In this document: in pieces, positions 7,373 to 14,222 of the stretch
Numbering within the stretch: the stretch's first letter is position 1
Layout: each line of letters opens with the position of its first letter
Source: Sediminibacterium ginsengisoli
Lineage (GTDB): Bacteria; Bacteroidota; Bacteroidia; Chitinophagales; Chitinophagaceae
Assembly: GCA_945860335.1 (NCBI GenBank)
Contig: CAMAQW010000024.1
Span: 1-14,222, forward strand
Length of the DNA stretch: 14,222 nucleotides
Reading direction: 5' to 3'
Position numbers and translations under genes: made by a program
Notes under the pieces: model-generated
Told to the model about the DNA's origin: nothing
The model's input: only the letters and a program-made list of their open reading frames with translations
The model's database searches: none

Positions 7373-8572
7373 TTATTTTAAATACCAATCTTTATATCGG
7401 GTAAGTCCTTCTATAAAATAATAGTCGGCGTAGGTTAACGGTGCATCTACTTCAGACTTATGTGGAAGTGATCCCACACTATGCATAAGTATAAAGCCTC
7501 CGTTTTCGCCCAATTTAGCCCTATATGCAGGTGAAGACAATGATTGTAATATAGTTTCTGCAGTTTCTATGTATTCCTTTTTCTCTGCACCTCTCGTGTA
7601 TTGGCCAAGCTCTAAAAGGGCCGAAGCCATGATAGCGGCACTAGAAGCATCACGCGGAACATTTGGTATACCTGGCGCATCAAAATCCCAATATGGTACT
7701 TTATCCGACGGAAGGCGGGGATGAGATAGTAAAAAGCGAGCTATTTTTTTAGCTTGCTCTAAATATGTTTTGTTTTTAGTAAAACGGTACATCATGGTGT
7801 AACCATAAAATCCCCAGGTTTGACCCCTAGACCATGCCGATGAATCTGCAGCACCCTGCCAAGTTATTTTTTTAAGAACAGTGCCAGTATTTAAATCCCA
7901 ATCAACCACATGCACTGAACTATTATCTGGTCTAAACTGATTAGCAATGGTTGTATTGGCATGTGTAACTGCAATTTCTTTATACACCGGATCGCCACCA
8001 TGATCACTTACCCAGTGTAGTAATTCAAGATTCATCATATTGTCAATAATTACCGGGCACTTTAAAATATCTCTCGAATTCCAAGATTGAATAGATTTTA
8101 TTTGAGGCCTGTACCTAGTAGACAAAGATTTTGCTGCAATTGCTACAACATCTTTGTATGCAGGATTATTGGTGTATTTGTATGCCGTTCCAAAAGAGCA
8201 AAACATCATAAAACCAAGGTCATGATTGCCTGTATAGTATTTTTCTTTTTCTAAAATACCAAGTCGTTTTTCTGCTTCCTTTCTAATATTTTCATCTTTG
8301 GTATATGCATATAAATACCATAAAGTGCCTGGATAAAACCCACTACACCACCATTTGGTATCACTTGTTACTGATTTCCCTGTTGCTGACACATAACTGC
8401 GCGGCATTACAGAGTCAGGTGTGTTTGCTTTTAAATACTGATATTGTTTGGCAGCAAAAACAAAATTATCTTCAATAAGATTTTTCATTTTATTTTTTAA
8501 AGAAGCAGTTTGTCCGTAACTGAGTTGAACCATCAGAAACAAAAGTGCAAAACCAACGATGTATTTTTTCAT
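7373..8572 (-). CDS. Secreted GH88 unsaturated glucuronyl hydrolase
   Basis: The 399-residue enzyme is expected to remove a 4,5-unsaturated uronic acid from the non-reducing end of oligosaccharides made by a polysaccharide lyase, by hydrating the double bond. Residues 1-20 are a signal peptide (MKKYIVG, ending LSYGQ). GH88 landmarks are WWCSGFYPGTLW at 74-85, HDLGFM at 117-122 with D118, IDNMMNLELLHW at 176-187 with D177, SRGQTWGFYGY at 248-258, WDFDAPG at 295-301 and DAPLTYADYYFIEGL at 376-390. D118 and D177 match the two catalytic aspartates of Bacillus unsaturated glucuronyl hydrolase (D88, D149) in context and spacing. It is the last gene of the packed run behind the DUF2264 and lyase genes, which supplies the logic for its substrate. 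GH105 is the main alternative, but the WCSGFYPG and IDNMMNL motifs favour GH88. Confidence 0.92.
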   Translation of the reverse strand: MKKYIVGFALLFLMVQLSYGQTASLKNKMKNLIEDNFVFAAKQYQYLKANTPDSVMPRSYVSATGKSVTSDTKWWCSGFYPGTLWYLYAYTKDENIRKEAEKRLGILEKEKYYTGNHDLGFMMFCSFGTAYKYTNNPAYKDVVAIAAKSLSTRYRPQIKSIQSWNSRDILKCPVIIDNMMNLELLHWVSDHGGDPVYKEIAVTHANTTIANQFRPDNSSVHVVDWDLNTGTVLKKITWQGAADSSAWSRGQTWGFYGYTMMYRFTKNKTYLEQAKKIARFLLSHPRLPSDKVPYWDFDAPGIPNVPRDASSAAIMASALLELGQYTRGAEKKEYIETAETILQSLSSPAYRAKLGENGGFILMHSVGSLPHKSEVDAPLTYADYYFIEGLTRYKDWYLK

Positions 8573-8598
8573 GTTCGAAATTTAATAATGCAATAAAG

Positions 8599-9873
8599 TT
8601 AATAATCTACCGCGTAATCTTTAGGAAATACTTCTCCATTCCATGCCTTTTTTTGCGTCCAATTGGTTGGTGCAGCTGTCCAAAAATCATGAGATGCCGG
8701 TAAGCCAAGAGGCATAAATGCAAAAGAAGCTAGATACATACTGCCCGTGTTGGAATAGGAATCTGCAATATTAGACTGGTTGGCACCCACAAAACCTAAT
8801 GTTAGTAAGCCACTTCCATTAAATGTGTCTTTTACAAACACCCTTTTAAATACAGCAGTTAGCGCTGGTCTTACTTGTGAATGCAATACACCAGCTGGTA
8901 AATTATTTTCAAGTGCGAGTGTAGCAAGTGGCCAAAAAGCACCTACACGGTAGGTAGAGGATCTTCCAAAAACAGGGAAGGTTCCTTCTGGTGAAATAAA
9001 ACGTTCTTGAAATGAAGCATAACGCTTCATGCGTTTAATAGCAAGATCTAGTTCCGCTTGTGTTCTTCTTCCTTTACTAACATTTACACGAAGTACGGTT
9101 ACAAGCATAGGCTGAATCACAAAACCATTGTAATGATCAAAATGAAATTTAACACCATCACTATACCAACCATCACCCACATACCAACCTTGTATTTTAT
9201 CAATACCGGCATCAATACGGGCAGCGTCAATAGGCGCATCAATACTTAATAAAAATGTTTCTACGATAGCCGCAAATAAAACCCAGTTGTTATTTGATGG
9301 TTTAATGGCGCGTAGCTTTGTAAATTCTGTAATAAAACGCTCTTTGGTTTGTTTACTAAGCGGCTCCCATAGCGCAGCAGGCGCGAGTAACAATGCCTGG
9401 GCTAAAAATGCAGCATCCACAAGTGGTTGCGCTACTTTTGGTGATCCCCAATATAAATAATCTGGACTTTCCGGATCTACGGCATGTGTGAGTGATGCGT
9501 GAATTTGATCCCTCATTTTTTTTCTGATACGCCCTTCGTTGGAATCATCATCCGGTAATGCAACAAATGGGGCAATGCCCACAATTAAACGCCCAATGGC
9601 TTCCATATATGCCACTTCTTTATTACGGTTGTCCCAGGTAGGACTATAATCCATGGGCATATTTTTCCGGAGCTCGCCTTTACTCATATTTGACAAAATA
9701 GGCGATGCTATTTTATCTAATAGTTGAACCCAATACGTTCGGTCTTTTAGCCCGTTTGCATCTAATGCGACGTCTAAAACCTTCGTATCAACTACACTAG
9801 CACTAGTAAGAGCGGGCGCGAGACCCACAAAACTTAATATAGAGGATAGTTGTATAAAATTTCTTCTTTTCAT
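8599..9873 (-). CDS. DUF2264 family protein (GH154-type, probable glycosidase acting on uronates), Tat-like signal
   Basis: The 424-residue protein has an N-terminus with twin arginines (MKRRNFIQL) before a hydrophobic stretch, resembling a Tat signal. The mature part fits DUF2264: an all-helical (alpha/alpha) toroid-like pattern with MEAIGR at 90-95, SNNNWVLF at 193-200, GDGWYSDGVKFHFDHYNGF at 233-251, PVFGRSSTYR at 300-309 and SNTGSMY at 374-380. As I recall, this family was taken into CAZy as GH154, with beta-glucuronidase activity reported for some members; that assignment is from memory, and the substrate here is unknown. The acidic and aromatic residues in the 233-251 segment are the best active-site candidates. 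It sits 11 bases after the lyase gene and 26 bases before the GH88 gene, which fits a uronic-acid polysaccharide pathway. Confidence 0.82.
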   Translation of the reverse strand: MKRRNFIQLSSILSFVGLAPALTSASVVDTKVLDVALDANGLKDRTYWVQLLDKIASPILSNMSKGELRKNMPMDYSPTWDNRNKEVAYMEAIGRLIVGIAPFVALPDDDSNEGRIRKKMRDQIHASLTHAVDPESPDYLYWGSPKVAQPLVDAAFLAQALLLAPAALWEPLSKQTKERFITEFTKLRAIKPSNNNWVLFAAIVETFLLSIDAPIDAARIDAGIDKIQGWYVGDGWYSDGVKFHFDHYNGFVIQPMLVTVLRVNVSKGRRTQAELDLAIKRMKRYASFQERFISPEGTFPVFGRSSTYRVGAFWPLATLALENNLPAGVLHSQVRPALTAVFKRVFVKDTFNGSGLLTLGFVGANQSNIADSYSNTGSMYLASFAFMPLGLPASHDFWTAAPTNWTQKKAWNGEVFPKDYAVDY

Positions 9874-9884
9874 AATAATATTAT

Positions 9885-11852
9885 TTATAAAACAGCATCT
9901 ACTAATTGAATCGTAAAGTTTTGTTTTCCGGTTTTTTTAAGGTCTTTTGCTGTTAAAATAATACGGTATAACTGCTTACCCCAGATGCCAGAAATTCGTT
10001 CATCGTCTAATAATTTATCTTCTATGTTTACATCAAATAACTTTGCATCATAATTAAATTCAAGTAATTTTTTTTCGCCATTGTTAAATACAATTTTTCC
10101 TGGCTTTTCTATCGTTGGCTTAATATGAACTAAAAAGTGAAGCGCCAATTTTTCATTAAGTGCCAGCAGTTCATAATTTTCAGAAATTTGAATACTATTT
10201 TTTGACTGATCAAAATCAAATTTTCGAATGTATTTTTTGACAGCTGCATCCGCAGGATACGCAGCTGCTATATCCATAGATAAGGAAACACTATTTGCTG
10301 TTTGTTGAAACTGAACATCATTTGCCTTATAGGAAATACCTTCTTTTTGCATCACACCATTAATGGTAGGGCAGTTATGCCAACCCGATTGCATATTCCA
10401 TAGCTCATAACGCTTACTGCTAAATGTTTGTGCAGTATAACTTCCAACACCTGCATCTACAAAAACGGGAATATTATTTGCATACACAATAAAATTACCA
10501 ATATCGTTATGGTTATGACTTTCGGCGTTATGTCCACCCTGAACCGCTAAAAAAAGGCCATTGGTAGATTTGCTTTTAGTTCTAGCTGTTAACACCTGCC
10601 TGTCTCCAAACCAAGACACAGCAGGCAGTGGCGCAATAGGTAGCACTGCTGTAAGCGAATCATAAACAGATGCAGTTTCTAAAAAATCAATGATATTACC
10701 ATTGTCTAATTTGTGTTTTTGCAATCCAAATAAATAGGCGCCAAAAGATTTTAAATCAGGGTCATTATAAAGCGCGCCATAGGAGTAAACACTTTCAGGA
10801 TCTGGTATCGATTTAGAAAAAGCGTCTGCAAAATTGACAAAATTATTTTCTCCAATATGGACCTTGCTAATATAGCTACCCATATTGTAAATAAGTTGTT
10901 GCTGTTTCCAATTAATAGATGTTGCTGTTAACTTATTTAGAACATGAATAAAGCGCATGAGCTTACCCCCAGCTTCGCTCCAATAAGAAGGACCTTCGTC
11001 ACAACCGCCATCGTTAGGGTATTGATTGACAAAAAAATCGGTACTCTTTAATGTTTTGCCAATAATGAGCCCAACACTATCTGCACCAAGCCCACTATAT
11101 AAAGCAGTCATGAGTACATTGGTGTTTACCCATGGATTCCAGTTGTTGACAGGCTGTCCGGTAAAACCCATCCACCAAAAATCAGCACGGGTTAGATAAG
11201 GTTGAAATATTCTTTTATTTAATTCTGCAAAAACGCGTTTGCCAATACCTTTCGAATATGCATCTAGTTCGTCACTCAACATAAATTGAATCATGGATAA
11301 TTGTGACCCTGCCGTACCGCTTCCTAAATCAATAACTAATTCGTAGGGGTCAGGTAATCCTGTTTTTTCTTTTTGAGCTACTATGTGCGCAGGTAATACC
11401 CAAGTGCTTTGCTCACAAAGTGTCCATATGCCATTTGCAATTTGGGGAATGTATTTTTTGTCTTTTGTAATAATGGCAGCAACCGCTAGTTCATTTAAAA
11501 TTTTTCGACGTTCATTGTTTTTTCTTTCGAAATTATACCGAGTCCCCGTTATTTTATAATCGAGGTATAAACTTGCTGGTAAAGCTGGCCACTCATATTG
11601 TAAGCCTCGGTCACCTTCTTTTATAAGCCTTGCTTTTACGGAGTCCGGTAGCGTAGCTATTTTTTGTAAGTAATTGTTCTTTTGCTCTAGTCGCCAAGCT
11701 GCAATATTTGATACATTATTTTGTAACTGCTCCTGCGTAAAAGCTTTTGATAAAATATTTCTTTGCCCAAAAGAATGTTTTTGTAAAATAACAAGCACAA
11801 AAAGGCATAACGCCAAAAAAAATCTCTTTTGAGTTACCAAACTCTTTTTCAT
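9885..11852 (-). CDS. Secreted heparinase II/III-fold polysaccharide lyase
   Basis: This 655-residue protein should cleave a uronic-acid-containing polysaccharide by beta-elimination, leaving a 4,5-unsaturated uronate end. It has a signal peptide at about 1-30 (ending HSFGQ), an (alpha/alpha) toroid to about residue 400 and a C-terminal beta-sandwich of the heparinase II/III type. Visible active-site-like motifs are NNWNPWVN at 236-243, DEGPSYWS at 285-292 with Y290, GGHNAESHNHND at 439-450 with H446/H448, and GWHNCPTING at 490-499. In related lyases an Asn neutralises the carboxylate and Tyr/His act as base and acid. The length is normal for the superfamily. I cannot place it in one PL family (PL12, 15, 17, 21, 33, 37 and others share the fold), so heparin, alginate, ulvan, chondroitin or a bacterial exopolysaccharide remain possible. 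It lies 19 bases after galK and upstream of the GH154-type and GH88 genes. Confidence 0.88.
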   Translation of the reverse strand: MKKSLVTQKRFFLALCLFVLVILQKHSFGQRNILSKAFTQEQLQNNVSNIAAWRLEQKNNYLQKIATLPDSVKARLIKEGDRGLQYEWPALPASLYLDYKITGTRYNFERKNNERRKILNELAVAAIITKDKKYIPQIANGIWTLCEQSTWVLPAHIVAQKEKTGLPDPYELVIDLGSGTAGSQLSMIQFMLSDELDAYSKGIGKRVFAELNKRIFQPYLTRADFWWMGFTGQPVNNWNPWVNTNVLMTALYSGLGADSVGLIIGKTLKSTDFFVNQYPNDGGCDEGPSYWSEAGGKLMRFIHVLNKLTATSINWKQQQLIYNMGSYISKVHIGENNFVNFADAFSKSIPDPESVYSYGALYNDPDLKSFGAYLFGLQKHKLDNGNIIDFLETASVYDSLTAVLPIAPLPAVSWFGDRQVLTARTKSKSTNGLFLAVQGGHNAESHNHNDIGNFIVYANNIPVFVDAGVGSYTAQTFSSKRYELWNMQSGWHNCPTINGVMQKEGISYKANDVQFQQTANSVSLSMDIAAAYPADAAVKKYIRKFDFDQSKNSIQISENYELLALNEKLALHFLVHIKPTIEKPGKIVFNNGEKKLLEFNYDAKLFDVNIEDKLLDDERISGIWGKQLYRIILTAKDLKKTGKQNFTIQLVDAVL

Positions 11853-11871
11853 AATTGAATAGTTGTAAATA

Positions 11872-13026
11872 TTAATCTAGTAGCCTAGTGCCATCCCCAA
11901 TATGCATCAGGTATTTTCCCATGTTTCGCCCAAATTTGTTTTGGTACGCAGTGTTGATTCGGTTGTACACCGCTTCTACGTTGGCTGTTTGCACCAGTGC
12001 AATAACGCAGCCTCCAAAACCACCACCCATCATTCTTGCGCCAACAATATCATTTTCTTTTTTGCAGTTTTCTACAATACAATCGAGCTCCGGACAGCTT
12101 ACTTCATAAAGTTCACTAAGCCCCATATGTGTTTCGTACATACGCGTACCAAATGCACCTATTTCACCAGCAAGCAAATGATTACAAGCCGCTTCCATGC
12201 GGCCAATTTCTTCTATCACGTATTTACAACGGTTGTATACTTTATCACTAATTGAATCAGCTACTGTATCTAACATGGCTAGCGTCGCTTCTCTAAAAGA
12301 AGTAATAGAAAATTGTTGACGAAGCGCCGCCAAACCAGTTTCGCATTCTTGTCTTCTCGTATTATATTCCGATGATGCTAATGAATGTTTGACGAATGTA
12401 TCAAACAATACAATAGAAATACCTTCTAATTTAAAAGGAAAATAGGTATACGATAAATCTGCGCAATCTAGTTTTATGACATGATCCGCTTTTCCAAACA
12501 TACTTGCAAACTGATCCATCACACCGCAGTTTACGCCTACGAAATTATTTTCGGCGCGTTGTGCTATTTTTACCATTGATTGTTTGCTAATATCTAAATC
12601 AAAAAGATGCTTGCATGCAAAAACGGTAGCACATTCAAGTGCCGCCGATGAAGATACCCCAGCACCTATAGGAATATTACCCGTGATTAGCATATTAAAG
12701 CCTGAAACAACATGCCCATCTTTTCTAAGTTCATCGATAACACCTAATACATAATTAGGCCATCCACTACTTGAAGGCTGCAAAGCAGCGTCTAAGTTCG
12801 TTTGGAAATTTTGATTAAGATCGGTAGCGTGCAATAATATTTGGCTATCGTTTCGTTGTGAAACGGCCACATACATATACTTATCAATGGCTGCAGGAAG
12901 TACAAAGCCACTATTGTAGTCTACGTGCTCCCCAATTAAATTGATGCGCCCCGGCGAGGCTATAACAAATGAAGGCGCTTCATTAAACTGCTGGGCAAAT
13001 AGCGCGCTTACTTCCGCCTTATTCAT
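11872..13026 (-). CDS. galK: Galactokinase
   Basis: GalK phosphorylates alpha-D-galactose at C1 with ATP, the entry step of the Leloir pathway in the cytoplasm. The 384 residues match the usual length, with no signal peptide. Signatures seen are GRINLIGEHVDYNSG at 26-40 (galactokinase signature; R27, E33, H34 and D36 in the sugar site), the ATP loop GNIPIGAGVSSSAAL at 116-130, GVNCGVMDQFAS at 164-175 with D171 as catalytic Asp, and GGGFGG at 337-342. All key residues are present. Its ATG shares one base with the xylA stop codon (TAATG), implying translational coupling. The start is fixed by that overlap and by the normal distance to the signature. No galT, galE or mutarotase gene is in the window. 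N-acetylgalactosamine kinase or other GHMP sugar kinases are less likely given the GEHVDYN motif. Confidence 0.95.
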   Translation of the reverse strand: MNKAEVSALFAQQFNEAPSFVIASPGRINLIGEHVDYNSGFVLPAAIDKYMYVAVSQRNDSQILLHATDLNQNFQTNLDAALQPSSSGWPNYVLGVIDELRKDGHVVSGFNMLITGNIPIGAGVSSSAALECATVFACKHLFDLDISKQSMVKIAQRAENNFVGVNCGVMDQFASMFGKADHVIKLDCADLSYTYFPFKLEGISIVLFDTFVKHSLASSEYNTRRQECETGLAALRQQFSITSFREATLAMLDTVADSISDKVYNRCKYVIEEIGRMEAACNHLLAGEIGAFGTRMYETHMGLSELYEVSCPELDCIVENCKKENDIVGARMMGGGFGGCVIALVQTANVEAVYNRINTAYQNKFGRNMGKYLMHIGDGTRLLD

Positions 13027-13029
13027 TAA
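13023..13029 (-). promoter_or_regulatory. TAATG stop/start overlap coupling galK to xylA
   Basis: The xylA stop TAA (13028-13026) and the galK ATG (13026-13024) share one A. Such overlaps let a terminating ribosome restart on the next gene, so GalK output should follow XylA translation. There is no separate Shine-Dalgarno sequence, as is normal in Bacteroidota. Confidence 0.7.
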
Positions 13030-14222
13030 ATATAGCGGTTAATTAAATTTTCGATGAACTCTTGCTTACCACTAATGGTTGCTGGTTCACCTGCTGCAAT
13101 GGCAATGTCTCTTAAATCTTCTAATGAAAGTTTTCCTTGTTCAAAATCTTTTCCTTTACCGGCGTCATAGCTTGCATAACGGTCGGCTCTAATTTTTTTA
13201 TACTCAGACTGCTGCAAAATAGCATCTGCTGTTAGAAGCGCTCTTGCAAAAACATCCATACCACCAATATGCGCATAAAATAAATCTTGTGGATCTGTGG
13301 AGTTACGTCTAATTTTTGCATCAAAATTAATACCACCACCTTTAAAACCACCTGCTTCTAAAATAATAAGTAGTGCCTCTGTTAATTCATTGATATCAGA
13401 TGGAAATTGATCGGTATCCCAACCATTTTGATAATCGCCTCTGTTGGCATCCATACTACCCAATAATCCAGCATCGGCAGCTACTTGTAATTCATGCGTA
13501 AACGTATGTCCTGCAAGGGTTGCATGGTTTACTTCAATATTTAAACTAAAATCGTTTAATAAATCGTGTTCACGTAAAAAACCAATCACGGTTTCACAAT
13601 CATAATCGTATTGATGCTTTGATGGTTCACAAGGCTTAGGTTCTATAAAAAACTTTCCGGTAAAACCATTTTTTCTGCCATAATCTCTTGCCGCTTTTAA
13701 AAAGCTAGCCAAATGATCTTTCTCACGCTTCATATTGGTGTTTAAAAGGCTCATATAACCTTCTCTTCCACCCCAAAAAACATAATTTTCTCCACCGAGT
13801 GCAATGGTTGCATCTAGGGCCGCTTTTACCTGAGCCCCCGCATGTGCGAGCACGGTAAAATCTGGATTGGTAGCGGCGCCGTTCATGTATTTTCTACTTG
13901 AAAATAAATTAGCAGTGCCCCAAAGTAGTTTGATGCCACTAGCCGCTTGCTTTTCTTTTAAATACGCCGTAATGGCTTGTAAGCGTCTTTCGTTTTCATG
14001 AACATCATTTGTATATTCAACAGCATCTACATCATGAAAACAATAATAAAGCACGCCTAATTTTGTCATGAATTCAAATGCAGCATCTGCTTTGTCTTTT
14101 GCTCTTTCGATTGGATCAGATTTTGTATCCCACTCAAACAAATGGGTTGGTTCACCAAAAGGATCGGCACCAGAACCACAAAAGCTATGCCAGTATGCAC
14201 AAGCAAATCTAAAATGCTCTTT
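13026..14222 (-). CDS. xylA: Xylose isomerase, N-terminus outside window
   Basis: XylA interconverts D-xylose and D-xylulose in the cytoplasm with two divalent metals. The reading frame stays open to the right edge, giving 398 visible residues; about 40 N-terminal residues of the usual 440 are missing. A TTG at 14141 is inside the gene and not its start, because the 27 codons before it encode the conserved HFRFACAYWHSF and ADPFGEPTH segments. Counting from the edge, FHDVD at 62-66 carries the catalytic His, IEPKP at 193-197 is the family signature, and metal-ligand positions are E194, E230, H233, D258, D269, D271 and D301. All expected residues are present. The long form with an N-terminal extension is the class II type found in Bacteroidota. 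It is the first visible gene of the packed minus-strand run and overlaps galK by one base. No xylulokinase gene is in view. Confidence 0.96.
   Translation of the reverse strand, partial: KEHFRFACAYWHSFCGSGADPFGEPTHLFEWDTKSDPIERAKDKADAAFEFMTKLGVLYYCFHDVDAVEYTNDVHENERRLQAITAYLKEKQAASGIKLLWGTANLFSSRKYMNGAATNPDFTVLAHAGAQVKAALDATIALGGENYVFWGGREGYMSLLNTNMKREKDHLASFLKAARDYGRKNGFTGKFFIEPKPCEPSKHQYDYDCETVIGFLREHDLLNDFSLNIEVNHATLAGHTFTHELQVAADAGLLGSMDANRGDYQNGWDTDQFPSDINELTEALLIILEAGGFKGGGINFDAKIRRNSTDPQDLFYAHIGGMDVFARALLTADAILQQSEYKKIRADRYASYDAGKGKDFEQGKLSLEDLRDIAIAAGEPATISGKQEFIENLINRYI

Noticed and set aside
9058..9249. Plus-strand open frame of 63 codons inside the DUF2264 gene
   Set aside because: Low-complexity Thr/Ile/Asn/His translation antisense to a conserved motif region; a shadow frame.
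11888..12255. Two overlapping plus-strand open frames inside galK
   Set aside because: Both are antisense to the conserved C-terminal half of galactokinase and resemble nothing known.
14139..14141. TTG as the start codon of the xylose isomerase
   Set aside because: The same frame continues upstream to the window edge with conserved xylose isomerase sequence (ACAYWHSF, ADPFGEPTH), so the real start lies outside.
1..14222. CRISPR array, mobile element, tRNA or defence genes
   Set aside because: No regularly spaced repeats, transposase or integrase motifs, cloverleaf-like sequences or known defence domains were seen in any part of the window.

Overview
The window looks like chromosomal DNA of a low-GC member of the Bacteroidota, probably Chitinophagia/Sphingobacteriia-like, although the genus cannot be read from it. 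The support is a GLPGLI-family protein paired with a TonB-receptor-like outer-membrane beta-barrel protein, many exported carbohydrate-active enzymes, starts in AT-rich DNA without Shine-Dalgarno sequences, and a class II type xylose isomerase. I see no tRNA, rRNA, CRISPR, insertion sequence or phage gene.

Layout, left to right. (1) Bases 1-2189, minus strand: a secreted GH95-like glycosidase that runs off the left edge. (2) Bases 2190-2333: a short divergent control region with a direct repeat and an inverted repeat. (3) Bases 2334-3683, plus strand: a secreted GH29 alpha-L-fucosidase, the only plus-strand gene. (4) Bases 3691-7245, minus strand: an outer-membrane beta-barrel gene followed by a GLPGLI gene; the latter converges on the fucosidase with 7 bases between stop codons. 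(5) Bases 7246-7372: a promoter-like intergenic region. (6) Bases 7373-14222, minus strand: a tightly packed run transcribed in the order xylA (5' end outside the window) - galK - heparinase II/III-type lyase - DUF2264 (GH154-type) enzyme - GH88 unsaturated uronyl hydrolase. Its junctions are a 1-base overlap and gaps of 19, 11 and 26 bases, so it is probably one operon.

How the genes fit together (inference): the heparinase II/III-fold lyase would cut a uronic-acid-containing polysaccharide by beta-elimination. The GH88 enzyme would remove the resulting 4,5-unsaturated uronate from the non-reducing end, and the DUF2264/GH154 enzyme would act on other uronate ends. GH29 and the GH95-like enzyme would remove L-fucose or L-galactose type side groups. 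GalK and XylA would feed released D-galactose and D-xylose into central metabolism. The window therefore reads as part of a utilization locus for an acidic, fucose-bearing heteropolysaccharide. No SusC/SusD pair, sulfatase or dedicated regulator is visible; they may lie outside.

The most notable points are a GH95-like protein whose usual catalytic Asn and Asp positions appear changed to Asp and Glu, a translationally coupled xylA-galK pair instead of the usual xylA-xylB, and short repeats in both promoter-bearing intergenic regions. Everything else is ordinary family biology, and I did not find a clearly new type of system.
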